A stretch of 64,000 nucleotides of DNA, taken from Metellina segmentata (Eukaryota; Arthropoda; Arachnida; Araneae; Tetragnathidae). Positions 1-13,390 of this stretch are shown in pieces. The stretch's first letter is position 1. Every line of letters starts with the position of its first letter. The notes below the pieces were generated by a model. It did no database searches. It was not told where the DNA came from and worked only from the letters and a program-made list of their open reading frames with translations. Location: assembly GCA_947359465.1 (NCBI GenBank), contig OX375883.1, positions 86,909,120-86,973,119 of the forward strand, written 5' to 3'. The position numbers and the translations under genes were made by a program.

Positions 1-159
1 TTGTGTGAAGTATTCCCATAGAAATTAACGTGCTGCCGAGCGAAATGGGAGGGGTCTTTGTAATTTCAAAGCTCCCAATCCAAGTTCTCAGGCGATGTAA
101 TTTCTAAGGGTATTAAAAGGTATTTGACTAAGATGTGGAGAGAGTGTTTTGTGTGAAGT

Positions 160-261
160 ATTCCCATAGAAATTAACGTGCTGCCGAGCAAAATGGGAGG
201 GGTCTTTGTAATTTCAAAGCTCCCAATCCAAGTTCTCAGGCGATGTAATTTCTATGGGAAT
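160..261. repeat. Coaxial nested inverted repeat within one satellite monomer (example copy)
   Basis: The outer arms are ATTCCCATAGAAATTA (160-175) and its exact reverse complement TAATTTCTATGGGAAT (246-261). Inside lie TGGGAG (194-199) pairing CTCCCA (220-225), then CTTTG (204-208) pairing CAAAG (215-219) around a 6-base loop, with a GGGT bulge on one side. Both dyads centre at about 210. The pattern recurs in most monomers. Copies with TAAGGG instead of TATGGG have one mismatch in the outer arm. Confidence 0.9.
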
Positions 262-1649
262 GAAAAGGTATTTGACTGAGATGTGGGGAGAGTGTTTTGT
301 GTGAAGTATTCCCATAGAATTTAACGTGCTGCCGAGCGAAATGGGAGGGGTCTTTGTAATTTCAAAGCTCCCAATCCAAGTTCTCAGGCGATGTAATTTC
401 TATGGGAATGAAAAGGTATTTGACTGAGATGTGGGGAGAGTGTTTTGTGTGAAGTATTCCCATAGAAATTAACGTGCTGCCGAGCGAAATGGGAGGGGTC
501 TTTGTAATTTCAAAGCTCCCAATCCAAGTTCTCAGGCGATGTAATTTCTATGGGAATGAAAAGGTATTTGACTGAGATGTGGGGAGAGTGTTTTGTGTGA
601 AGTATTCCCATAGAAATTAACGTGCTGCCGAGCGAAATGGAAGGGGTCTTTGTAATTTCAAAGCTCCCAATCCAAGTTCTCAGGCGATGTTATTTCTAAG
701 GGAATGAAAATTATTTGACTGAGATGTGGGGAGAGTGTTTTGTGTGAAGTATTCCCATAGAAATTAACGTGCTGCCGAGCGAAATGGGAGGGGTCTTTGT
801 AATTTCAAAGCTCCCAATCCAAGTTCTCAGGCGATGTAATTTCTAAGGGAATGAAAATTATTTGACTGAGATGTGGGGAGAGTGTTTTGTGTGAAGTATT
901 CCCATAGAAATTAACGTGCTGCCGAGCGAAATGGGAGGGGTCTTTGTAATTTCAAAGCTCCCAATCCAAGTTCTCAGGCGATGTAGTTTCTAAGGGAATG
1001 AAAAGGTATTTGACTGAGTAGTGGGGAGAGTGTTTAGTGTGAAGTATTCCCATAGAAATTAACGTGCTGCCGAGCGAAATGGGAGGGGTCTTTGTAATTT
1101 CAAAGCTCCCAATCCAAGTTCTCAGGCGATGTAATTTCTAAGGGAATGAAAAGGTATTTGACTGAGATGTGGGGAGAGTGTTTTGTGTGAAGTATTCCCA
1201 TAGAAATTAACGTGTTGCCGAGCGAAATGGGAGGGGTCTTTGTAATTTCAAAGCTCCCAATCCAAGTTCTCAGGCGATGTAATTTCTAAGGGAATGAAAA
1301 GGTATTTGACTGAGATGTGGGGAGAGTGTTTTGTGTGAAGTATTCCCATAGAAATTAACGTGCTGCCGAGCGAAATGGGAGGGGTCTTTGTAATTTCAAC
1401 GCTCCCAATCCAAGTTCTCAGACGATGTAATTTCTAAGGGAATGAAAATTATTTGACTGAGATGTGGGGAGAGTGTTTTGTGTGAAGTATTCCCATAGAA
1501 ATTAACGTGCTGCCGAGCGAAATGGGAGGGGTTCTGTAATTTCAAAGCTCCCAATCCAAGTTCTCAGACGATGTAATTTCTAAGGGAATGAAAATTATTT
1601 GACTGAGATGTGGGGAGAGTGTTTTGTGTGAAGTATTCCCATAGAAATT

Positions 1650-4290
1650 AACGTGCTGCCGAGCGAAATGGGAGGGGTCTTTGTAATTTCAAAGCTCCCA
1701 ATCCAAGTTCTCAGGCGATGTAATTTCTATGGGAATGAAAAGGTATTTGACTGAGATGTGGGGAGAGTGTTTTGTGTGAAGTAATATCATAGAAATTACC
1801 GTGCTGCCGAGCGAAATGGGTGGGGTCTTTGTAATTTCAAAGCTCCCAATCCAAGTTCTCAGGCGATGTTATTTCTAAGGGAATGAAAAGGTATTTGACT
1901 GAGACGTGGGGAGAGTGTTTTGTGTGAAGTATTCCCATACAAATTAACGTGCTGCCGAGCGAAATGGGAGGGGTCTTTTTAATTTCATAGCTCCCAATCC
2001 AAGTTCTCAGGCGATGTAATTTCTATGGGAATGAAAATATATTTGACTGAGATGTGGGGAGAGTGTTTTGTGTGAAGTATTCCCATAGAAATTAACGTGC
2101 TGCCGAGCGAAATGGGAGGGGTCTTTGTAATTTCAAAGCTCCCAATCCAAGTTCTCAGGCGATGTAATTTCTAAGGGAATGAAAAGGTATTTGACTGAGA
2201 TGTGGGGAGAGTGTTTTGTGTGAAGTATTCCCATAGAAATTAACGTGTTGCCGAGCGAAATGGGAGGGGTCTTTGTAATTTCAAAGCTCCCAATCCAAGT
2301 TCTCAGGCGATGTAATTTCTATGGGAATGAAAAGGTATTTGACTGAGATGTGGGGAGAGTGTTTTGTGTGAAGTATTCCCATAGAAATTAACGTGCTGCC
2401 GGGCGAAATGGGAGGGGTCTTTGTAATTTCAAAGCTCCCAATCCAAGTTCTCAGGCGATGTAATTTCTAAGGGAATGAAAATTATTTGACTGAGATGTGG
2501 GGAGAGAGTTTTGTGTGAAGTATTCCCATAGAAATTAACGAGCTGCCGAGCGAAATGGGAGGGGTCTTTGTAATTTCAAAGCTCCCAATCCAAGTTCTCA
2601 GGCGATGTAATTTCTATGGGAATGAAAAGGCATTTGACTGAGATGTGGGGAGAGTGTTTTGTGTGAAGTATTCAAATAGAAATTAACGTGCTGGCGAGCG
2701 AAATGGGAGGGGTCTTTGTAATTTCAAAGCTCCCAATCCAAGTTCTAAGGCGATGTAATTTCTATGGGAATGAAAAGGTATTTGACTGAGATGTCGGGAG
2801 AGTGTTTTGTGTGAAGTATGCCCATAGAAATTAACGTGCTGCCGAGCGAAATGGGAGGGGTCTTTGTAATTTCAAAGCTCCCCATCCAAGTTCTCAGGCG
2901 ATGTAATTTCTATGGGAATGAAAAGGTATTTGACTGAGATGTGGGGAGAGTGTTTTGTGTGAAGTATTCCCATAGAAATTAACGTGCTGCCGAGCGAAAT
3001 GGGAGGGGTCTTTGTAATTTCAAAGCTCCCAATCCAAGTTCTCAGACGATGTAATTTCTAAGGGAATGAAAATTATTTGACTGAGATGTGGGGAGAGTGT
3101 TTTGTGTGAAGTATTCCCATAGAAATTAACGTGCTGCCGAGCGAAATGGGAGGGGTCTTTGTAATTTCAAAGCTCCCAATCCAAGTTCTCAGGCGATGTA
3201 ATTTCTAAGGGAATGAAAATTATTTGACTGAGATGTGGGGAGAGTGTTTTGTGTGAAGTATTCCCATAGAAATTAACGTGCTGCCGAGCGAAATGGGAGG
3301 GGTCTTTGTAATTTCAAAGCTCCCAATCCAAGTTCTCAGGCGATGTAATTTCTATGGGAATGAAAAGGTATTTGACTGAGATGTGGGGAGAGTGTTTTGT
3401 GTGAAGTATTCCCATAGAAATTACCGTGCTGCCGAGCGAAATGGGTGGGGTCTTTGTAATTTCAAAGCTCCCAATCCAAGTTCTCAGGCGATGTTATTTC
3501 TAAGGGAATGAAAAGGTATTTGACTGAGACGTGGGGAGAGTGTTTTGTGTGAAGTATTCCCATACAAATTAACGTGCTGCCGAGCGAAATGGGAGGGGTC
3601 TTTTTAATTTCATAGCTCCCAATCCAAGTTCTCAGGCGATGTAATTTCTATGGGAATGAAAATATATTTGACTGAGATGTGGGGAGAGTGTTTTGTGTGA
3701 AGTATTCCCATAGAAATTAACGTGCTGCCGAGCGAAATGGGAGGGGTCTTTGTAATTTCAAAGCTCCCAATCCAAGTTCTCAGGCGATGTAATTTCTAAG
3801 GGAATGAAAAGGTATTTGACTGAGATGTGGGGAGAGTGTTTTGTGTGAAGTATTCCCATAGAAATTAACGTGTTGCCGAGCGAAATGGGAGGGGTCTTTG
3901 TAATTTCAAAGCTCCCAATCCAAGTTCTCAGGCGATGTAATTTCTATGGGAATGAAAAGGTATTTGACTGAGATGTGGGGAGAGTGTTTTGTGTGAAGTA
4001 TTCCCATAGAAATTAACGTGCTGCCGAGCGAAATGGGAGGGGTCTTTGTAATTTCAAAGCTCCCAATCCAAGTTCTCAGGCGATGTAATTTCTATGGGAA
4101 TGAAAAGGCATTTGACTGAGATGTGGGGAGAGTGTTTTGTGTGAAGTATTCAAATAGAAATTTACGTGCTGGCGAGCGAAATGGGAGGGGTCTTTGTAAT
4201 TTCAAAGCTCCCAATCCAAGTTCTCAGGCGATGTAATTTCTATGGGAATGAAAAGGTATTTGACTGAGATGTCGGGAGAGTGTTTTGTGT
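1650..4290 (+). repeat. Higher-order repeat: 11-monomer (1,625-bp) duplication
   Basis: The rare variant CATACAAATT occurs at 1,936 and again at 3,561 with the same neighbouring variants (CCGTGCTGCC with a TGGG change, GACGTGG, TTTTTAATTTCATAG). Further right, the variant TATTCAAATAG lies at 2,668 and 4,146, an offset of 1,478. The second copy has therefore lost one monomer between these markers. Boundaries are approximate because neighbouring monomers are so alike. Confidence 0.8.
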
Positions 4291-4899
4291 GAAGTATTCC
4301 CATAGAAATTAACGTGCTGCCGAGCGAAATGGGAGGGGTCTTTGTAATTTCAAAGCTCCCAATCCAAGTTCTCAGGCGATGTAATTTCTATGGGAATGAA
4401 AAGGTATTTGTCTGAGATGTGGGGAGAGTGTTTTGTGTGAAGTATTCCCATAGAAATTAACGTGCTGCCGAGCGAAATGGGAGGGGTCTTTGTAATTTCA
4501 AAGCTCCCAATCCAAGTTCTCAGGCGATGTAATTTCTATGGGAATGAAAAGGTATTTGACAGAGATGTGGGGAGGGTGTTTTGTGTGAAGTATTCCCATA
4601 GAAATTACCGTGCTGCCGAGCGAAATGGGTGGGGTCTTTGTAATTTCAAAGCTCCCAATCCAAGTTCTCAGGCGATGTAATTTCTAAGGGAATGAAAAGG
4701 TATTTGACTGAGACGTGGGGAGAGTGTTTTGTGTGAAGTATTCCCATACAAATTAACGTGCTGCCGAGCGAAATGGGAGGGGTCTTTTTAATTTCAAAGC
4801 TCCCAATCCAAGTTCTCAGGCGATGTAATTTCTATGGGAATGAAAATAAATTTGACTGAGATGTGGGGAGAGTGTTTTGTGTGAAGTATTCCCATAGAA

Positions 4900-7560
4900 A
4901 TTAACGTGATGCCGAGCGAAATGGGAGGGGTCTTTGTAATTTCAAAGCTCCCAATCCAAGTTCTCAGACGATGTAATTTCTAAGGGAATGAAAATTATTT
5001 GACTGAGATGTGGGGAGAGTGTTTTGTGTGAAGTATTCCCATAGAAATAAACGTGCTGCCGAGCGAAATGGGAAGGGTCTTTGTAATTTCAAAGCTCCCA
5101 ATCCAAGTTCTCAGGCGATGTAATTTCTAAGGGAATGAAAATTATTTGACTGAGATGTGGGGAGAGTGTTTTGAGTGAAGTATTCCCATAGAAATTAACG
5201 TGTTGCCGAGCGAAATGGGAGGGGTCTTTGTAATTTCAAAGCTCCCAATCCAAGTTCTCAGGCGATGTAATTTCTATGGGAATGAAAAGGTATTTGACTG
5301 AGATGTGGGGAGTGTTTTGTGTGAAGTATTCCCATAGAAATTAACGTGCTGCCGGGCGAAATGGGAGGGGTCTTTGTAATTTCAAAGCTCCCAATCCAAG
5401 TTCTCAGACGATGTAATTTCTAAGGGAATGAAAATTATTTGACTGAGATGTGGGGAGAGTGTTTTGTGTGAAGTATTCCCATAGAAATTAACGTGCTGCC
5501 GAGCGAAATGGGAGGGGTCTTTGTAATTTCAAAGCTCCCAATCCAAGTTCTCAGGCGATGTAATTTCTATGGGAATGAAAAGGTATTTGACTGAGATGTG
5601 GGGAGAGTGTTTTGTGTGAAGTATTCCCATAGAAATTAACGTGCTCCCGAGCGAAATGGGAGGGGGTCTTTGTAATTTCAAAGCTCCCAATCCAAGTTCT
5701 CAGGCGATGTTATTTCTAAGGGAATGAAAATTATTTGACTGAGATGTGGGGAGAGTGTTTTGTGTGAAGTATTCCCATAGAAATAAACGTGCTGCCGAGC
5801 GAAATGGGAGGGGTCTTTGTAATTTCAAAGCTCCCAATCCAAGTTCTCAGGCGATGTAATTTCTAAGGGAATGAAAATTATTTGACTGAGATGTGGGGAG
5901 AGTGTTTTGTGTGAAGTATTCCCATAGAAATTAACGTGTTGCCGAGCGAAATGGGAGGGGTCTTTGTAATTTCAAAGCTCCCAATCCAAGTTCTCAGGCG
6001 ATGTAATTTCTATGGGAATGAAAAGGTATTTGACTGAGATGTGGGGAGAGTGTTTTGTGTGAAGTATTCCCATAGAAATTACCGTGCTGCCGAGCGAAAT
6101 GGGAGGGGTCTTTTTAATTTCAAAGCTCCCAATCCAAGTTCTCAGGCGATGTAATTTCTAAGGGAATGAAAAGGTATTTGACTGAGATGTGGGGAGAGTG
6201 TTTTGTGTGAAGTATTCCCATAGAAATTAACGTGTTGCCGAGCGAAATGGGAGGGGTCTTTGTAATTTCAAAGCTCCCAATCCAAGTTCTCAGACGATGT
6301 AATTTCTAAGGGAATGAAAATTATTTGACTGAGATGTGGGGAGAGTGTTTTGTGTGAAGTATTCCCATAGAAATAAACGTGCTGCCGAGCGAAATGGGAA
6401 GGGTCTTTGTAATTTCAAAGCTCCCAATCCAAGTTCTCAGGCGATGTAATTTCTAAGGGAATGAAAATTACTTGACTGAGATGTGGGGAGAGTGTTTTGA
6501 GTGAAGTATTCCCATAGAAATTAACGTGTTGCCGAGCGAAATGGGAGGGGTCTTTGTAATTTCAAAGCTCCCAATCCAAGTTCTCAGGCGATGTAATTTC
6601 TATGGGAATGAAAAGGTATTTGACTGAGATGTGGGGAGAGTGTTTTGTGTGAAGTATTCCCATAGAAATTAACGTGCTGCCGGGCGAAATGGGAGGGGTC
6701 TTTGTAATTTCAAAGCTCCCAATCCAAGTTCTCAGACGATGTAATTTCTAAGGGAATGAAAATTATTTGACTGAGATGTGGGGAGAGGGTTTTGTGTGAA
6801 GTATTCCCATAGAAATTAACGTGCTGCCGAGCGAAATGGGAGGGGTCTTTGTAATTTCAAAGCTCCCAATCCAAGTTCTCAGGCGATGTAATTTCTATGG
6901 GAATGAAAAGGTATTTGACTGAGATGTGGGGAGAGTGTTTTGTGTGAAGTATTCCCATAGAAATTAACGTGCTCCCGAGCGAAATGGGAGGGGTCTTTGT
7001 AATTTCAAAGCTCCCAATCCAAGTTCTCAGGCGATGTTATTTCTAAGGGAATGAAAATTATTTGACTGAGATGTGGGGAGAGTGTTTTGTGTGAAGTATT
7101 CCCATAGAAATAAACGTGCTGCCGAGCGAAATGGGAGGGGTCTTTGTAATTTCAAAGCTCCCAATCCAAGTTCTCAGGCGATGTAATTTCTAAGGGAATG
7201 AAAATTATTTGACTGAGATGTGGGGAGAGTGTTTTGTGTGAAGTATTCCCATAGAAATTAACGTGTTGCCGAGCGAAATGGGAGGGGTCTTTGTAATTTC
7301 AAAGCTCCCAATCCAAGTTCTCAGGCGATGTAATTTCTATGGGAATGAAAAGGTATTTGACTGAGATGTGGGGAGAGTGTTTTGTGTGAAGTATTCCCAT
7401 AGAAATTACCGTGCTGCCGAGCGAAATGGGAGGGGTCTTTTTAATTTCAAAGCTCCCAATCCAAGTTCTCAGGCGATGTAATTTCTAAGGGAATGAAAAG
7501 GTATTTGACTGAGATGTGGGGAGAGTGTTTTGTGTGAAGTATTCCCATAGAAATTAACGT
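4900..7560 (+). repeat. Higher-order repeat: 9-monomer (about 1,327-bp) direct duplication
   Basis: The variant GGAAGGGTCT occurs at 5,071 and 6,397. GTGCTCCCGAG occurs at 5,641 and 6,969. The intervening order of subtypes (TTGCC, CCGGGCG, TCAGACG, AATAAACG) is the same in both blocks. Small differences, such as a lost AG near 5,311 and an extra G near 5,664, separate the copies. Confidence 0.8.
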
Positions 7561-8099
7561 GTTGCCGAGCGAAATGGGAGGGGTCTTTGTAATTTCAAAG
7601 CTCCCAATCCAAGTTCTCAGGCGATGTAATTTCTATGGGAATGAAAAGGTATTTGACTGAGATGTGGGGAGAGTGTTTTGTGTGAAGTATTCCCATAGAA
7701 ATTAACGTGCTGCCGGGCGAAATGGGAGGGGTCTTTGTAATTTCAAAGCTCCCAATCCAAGTTCTCAGGCGATGTAATTTCTAAGGGAATGAAAATTATT
7801 TGACTGAGATGTGGGGAGAGTGTTTTGTGTGAAGTATTCCCATAGAAATTAACGTGCTGCCGAGCGAAATTGGAGGGGTCTCTGTAATTTCAAAGCTCCC
7901 AATCCAAGTTCTCAGGCGATGTAATTTCTATGGGAATGAAAAGGTATTTGACTGAGATGTGGGGAGAGTGTTTTGTGTGAAGTATTCAAATAGAAATTAA
8001 CGTGCTGGCGAGCGAAATGGGAGGGGTCTTTGTAATTTCAAAGCTCCCAATCCAAATTCTCAGGCGATGTAATTTCTATGGGAATGAAAAGGTATTTGA

Positions 8100-11000
8100 C
8101 TGAGATGTGGGGAGAGTGTTTTGTGTGAAGTATTCCCATAGAAATTAACGTGCTGCCGAGCGAAATGGGAGGGGTCTTTGTAATTTCAAAGTTCCCAATC
8201 CAAGTTCTCAGGCGATGTAATTTCTATGGGAATGAAAAGGTATTTGACTGAGTAGTGGGGAGAGTGTTTTGTGTGAAGTATTCCCATAGAAATTAACGTG
8301 CTGCCGAGCGAAATGGGAGGGGTCTTTGTAATTTCAAAGCTCCCAATCCAAGTTCTCAGGCCATGTAATTTCTAAGGGAATGAAAATTATTTGACTGAGA
8401 TGTGGGGAGAGTGTTTTGTGTGAAGTATTCCCATAGAAATTAACGTGCTGCCGAGCGAAATGGGAGGGGTCTTTGTAATTTCAAAGCTCCCAATCCAAGT
8501 TCTCAGACGATGTAATTTCTAAGGGAATGAAAATTATTTGACTGAGATGTGGGGAGAGTGTTTTGTGTCAAGTATTCCCATAGAAATTAACGTGCTGCCG
8601 AGCGAAATGGGAGGGGTCTTTGTAATTTCAAAGCTCCCAATCCAAGTTCTCAGGCGATGTAATTTCTATGGGAATGAAAAGGTATTTGACTGAGATGTGG
8701 GGAGAGTGTTTTGTGTGAAGTATTCCCATAGAAATTACCGTGCTGCCGAGCGAAATGGGTGGGGTCTTTGTAATTTCAAAGCTCCCAATCCAAGTTCTCA
8801 GGCGATGTTATTTCTAAGGGAATGAAAAGGTATTTGACTGAGACGTGGGGAGAGTGTTTTGTGTGAAGTATTCCCATACAAATTAACGTGCTGCCGAGCG
8901 AAATGGGAGGGGTCTTTTTAATTTCATAGCTCCCAATCCAAGTTCTCAGGCGATGTAATTTCTATGGGAATGAAAATATATTTGACTGAGATGTGGGGAG
9001 AGTGTTTTGTGTGAAGTATTCCCATAGAAATTAACGTGCTGCCGAGCGAAATGGGAGGGGTCTTTGTAATTTCAAAGCTCCCAATCCAAGTTCTCAGGCG
9101 ATGTAATTTCTATGGGAATGAAAATTATTTGACTGAGATGTGGGGAGAGTGTTTTGTGTGAAGTATTCCCATAGAAATTAACGTGCTGCCGGGCGAAATG
9201 GGAGGGGTCTTTGTAATTTCAAAGCTCCCAATCCAAGTTCTCAGGCGATGTAATTTCTAAGGGAATGAAAATTATTTGACTGAGATGTGGGGAGAGTGTT
9301 TTGTGTGAAGTATTCCCATAGAAATTAACGTGCTGCCGAGAGAAATGGGAGGGGTCTTTGTAATTTCAAAGCTCCCAATCCAAGTTCTCAGACGATGTAA
9401 TTTCTAAGGGAATGAAAATTATTTGACTGAGATGTGGGGAGAGTGTTTTGTGTGAAGTATTCCCATAGAAATTAACGTGCTGCCGAGCGAAATGGGAGGG
9501 GTCTTTGTAATTTCAAAGCTCCCAATCCAAGTTCTCAGGCGATGTAATTTCTATGGGAATGAAAAGGCATTTGACTGAGATGTGGAGAGAGTGTTTTGTG
9601 TGAAGTATTCAAATAGAAATTAACGTGCTGGCGAGCGAAATGGGAGGGGTCTTTGTAATTTCAAAGCTCCCAATCCAAGTTCTCAGGCGATGTAATTTCT
9701 ATGGGAATGAAAAGGTATTTGACAGAGATGTGGGGAGGGTGTTTTGTGTGAAGTATTCCCATAGAAATTACCGTGCTGCCGAGCGAAATGGGTGGGGTCT
9801 TTGTAATTTCAAAGCTCCCAATCCAAGTTCTCAGGCGATGTAATTTCTAAGGGAATGAAAAGGTATTTGACTGAGACGTGGGGAGAGTGTTTTGTGTGAA
9901 GTATTCCCATACAAATTAACGTGCTGCCGAGCGAAATGGGAGGGGTCTTTTTAATTTCAAAGCTCCCAATCCAAGTTCTCAGGCGATGTAATTTCTATGG
10001 GAATGAAAATAAATTTGACTGAGATGTGGGGAGAGTGTTTTGTGTGAAGTATTCCCATAGAAATTAACGTGCTGCCGAGCGAAATGGGAGGGGTCTTTGT
10101 AATTTCAAAGCTCCCAATCCAAGTTCTCAGGCGATGTAATTTCTAAGGGAATGAAAATTATTTGACTGAGATGTGGGGAGAGTGTTTTGTGTGAAGTATT
10201 CCCATAGAAATTAACGTGCTCCCGAGCGAAATGGGAGGGGTCTTTGTAATTTCAAAGCTCCCAATCCAAGTTCTCAGGCGATGTTATTTCTAAGGGAATG
10301 AAAATTATTTGACTGAGATGTGGGGAGAGTGTTTTGTGTGAAGTATTCCCATAGAAATAAACGTGCTGCCGAGCGAAATGGGAGGGGTCTTTGTAATTTC
10401 AAAGCTCCCAATCCAAGTTCTCAGGCGATGTAATTTCTAAGGGAATGAAAATTATTTGACTGAGATGTGGGGAGAGTGTTTTGTGTGAAGTATTCCCATA
10501 GAAATTAACGTGTTGCCGAGCGAAATGGGAGGGGTCTTTGTAATTTCAAAGCTCCCAATCCAAGTTCTCAGGCGATGTAATTTCTATGGGAATGAAAAGG
10601 TATTTGACTGAGATGTGGGGAGAGTGTTTTGTGTGAAGTATTCCCATAGAAATTAACGTTCTGCCGGGCGAAATGGGAGAGGTCTTTGTAATTTCAAAGC
10701 TCCCAATCCAAGTTCTCAGACGATGTAATTTCTAAGGGAATGAAAATTATTTGACTGAGATGTGGGGAGAGTGTTTTGTGTGAAGTATTCCCATAGAAAT
10801 TAACGTGCTGCCGAGCGAAATGGGAGGGGTCTTTGTAATTTCAAAGCTCCCAATCCAAGTTCTCAGGCGATGTAATTTCTATGGGAATGAAAAGGTATTT
10901 GACTGAGATGTGGGGAGAGTGTTTTGTGTGAAGTATTCCCATAGAAATTAACGTGCTCCCGAGCGAAATGGGAGGGGTCTTTGTAATTTCAAAGCTCCCA

Positions 11001-13390
11001 ATCCAAGTTCTCAGGCGATGTTATTTCTAAGGGAATGAAAATTATTTGACTGAGATGTGGGGAGAGTGTTTTGTGTGAAGTATTCCCATAGAAATAAACG
11101 TGCTGCCGAGCGAAATGGGAGGGGTCTTTGTAATTTCAAAGCTCCCAATCCAAGTTCTCAGGCGATGTAATTTCTAAGGGAATGAAAATTATTTGACTGA
11201 GATGTGGGGAGAGTGTTTTGTGTGAAGTATTCCCATAGAAATTAACGTGTTGCCGAGCGAAATGGGAGGGGTCTTTGTAATTTCAAAGCACCCAATCCAA
11301 GTTCTCAGGCGATGTAATTTCTATGGGAATGAAAAGGTATTTGACTGAGATGTGGGGAGAGTGTTTTGTGTGAAGTATTCCCATAGAAATTAACGTGCTG
11401 CCGGGCGAAATGGGAGAAGTCTTTGTAATTTCAAAGCTCCCAATCCAAGTTCTCAGACGATGTAATTTCTAAGGGAATGAAAATTATTTGACTGAGATGT
11501 GGGGAGAGTGTTTTGTGTGAAGTATTCCCATAGAAATTAACGTGCTGCCGAGCGAAATGGTAGGGGTCTTTGTAATTTCAAAGCTCCCAATCCAAGTTCT
11601 CAGGCGATGTAATTTCTATGGGAATGAAAAGGTATTTGACTGAGATGTGGGGAGAGTGTTTTGTGTTAAGTATTCCCATAGAAATTACCGTGCTGCCGAG
11701 CGAAATGGGAGGGGTCTTTTTAATTTCAAAGCTCCCAATCCAAGTTCTCAGGCGATGTAATTTCTATGGGAATGAAAAGGTATTTGACTGAGATGTGGGG
11801 AGAGTGTTTTGTGTGAAGTATTCCCATAGAAATTAACGTGCTGCCGAGCGAAATGGGAGGGGTCTTTGTAATTTCAAAGTTCCCAATCCAAGTTCTCAGG
11901 CGATGTAATTTCTATGGGAATGAAAAGGTATTTGACTGAGTAGTGGGGAGAGTGTTTTGTGTGAAGTATTCCCATAGAAATTAACGTGCTGCCGAGCGAA
12001 ATGGGAGGGGTCTTTGTAATTTCAAAGCTCCCAATCCAAGTTCTCAGGCCATGTAATTTCTAAGGGAATGAAAATTATTTGACTGAGATGTGGGGAGAGT
12101 GTTTTGTGTGAAGTATTCCCATAGAAATTAACGTGCTGCCGAGCGAAATGGGAGGGGTCTTTGTAATTTCAAAGCTCCCAATCCAAGTTCTCAGACGATG
12201 TAATTTCTAAGGGAATGAAAATTATTTGACTGAGATGTGGGGAGAGTGTTTTGTGTGAAGTATTCCCATAGAAATTAACGTGCTGCCGAGCGAAATGGGA
12301 GGGGTCTTTGTAATTTCAAAGCTCCCAATCCAAGTTCTCAGGCGATGTAATTTCTATGGGAATGAAAAGGTATTTGACTGAGATGTGGGGAGAGTGTTTT
12401 GTGTGAAGTATTCCCATAGAAATTACCGTGCTGCCGAGCGAAATGGGTGGGGTCTTTGTAATTTCAAAGCTCCCAATCCAAGTTCTCAGGCGATGTTATT
12501 TCTAAGGGAATGAAAAGGTATTTGACTGAGACGTGGGGAGAGTGTTTTGTGTGAAGTATTCCCATACAAATTAACGTGCTGCCGAGCGAAATGGGAGGGG
12601 TCTTTTTAATTTCATAGCTCCCAATCCAAGTTCTCAGGCGATGTAATTTCTATGGGAATGAAAATATATTTGACTGAGATGTGGGGAGAGTGTTTTGTGT
12701 GAAGTATTCCCATAGAAATTAACGTGCTGCCGAGCGAAATGGGAGGGGTCTTTGTAATTTCAAAGCTCCCAATCCAAGTTCTCAGGCGATGTAATTTCTA
12801 TGGGAATGAAAAGGTATTTGACTGAGATGTGGGGAGAGTGTTTTGTGTGAAGTATTCCCATAGAAATTAACGTGCTGCCGGGCGAAATGGGAGGGGTCTT
12901 TGTAATTTCAAAGCTCCCAATCCAAGTTCTCAGGCGATGTAATTTCTAAGGGAATGAAAATTATTTGACTGAGATGTGGGGAGAGTGTTTTGTGTGAAGT
13001 ATTCCCATAGAAATTAACGTGCTGCCGAGAGAAATGGGAGGCGTCTTTGTAATTTCAAAGCTCCCAATCCAAGTTCTCAGACGATGTAATTTCTAAGGGA
13101 ATGAAAATTATTTGACTGAGATGTGGGGAGAGTGTTTTGTGTGAAGTATTCCCATAGAAATTAACGTGCTGCCGAGCGAAATGGGAGGGGTCTTTGTAAT
13201 TTCAAAGCTCCCAATCCAAGTTCTCAGGCGATGTAATTTCTATGGGAATGAAAAGGCATTTGACTGAGATGTGGGGAGAGTGTTTTGTGTGAAGTATTCA
13301 AATAGAAATTAACGTGCTGGCGAGCGAAATGGGAGGGGTCTTTGTAATTTCAAAGCTCCCAATCCAAGTTCTCAGGCGATGTAATTTCTA
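8100..13390 (+). repeat. Higher-order repeat: 25-monomer (3,688-bp) offset duplication
   Basis: Four rare variants recur with a 3,688-bp offset: AAGTTCCCAATCC (8,191 and 11,879), GGCCATGTAA (8,361 and 12,049), CATACAAATT (8,875 and 12,563) and TATTCAAATAG (9,605 and 13,294). The shared tract runs from about 8,100 to 9,700 in the first copy. A third copy lies 5,458 bp further on, at about 17,250-18,850. Confidence 0.85.

Noticed and set aside
4462..4680. 72-codon open frame in the satellite, with near-identical copies at 9,625 and 19,215
   Set aside because: It exists only because one monomer variant reads GACAGAG instead of GACTGAG, removing a TGA. The protein is just two satellite monomers read through. 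The three copies are higher-order repeat copies, not a gene family.
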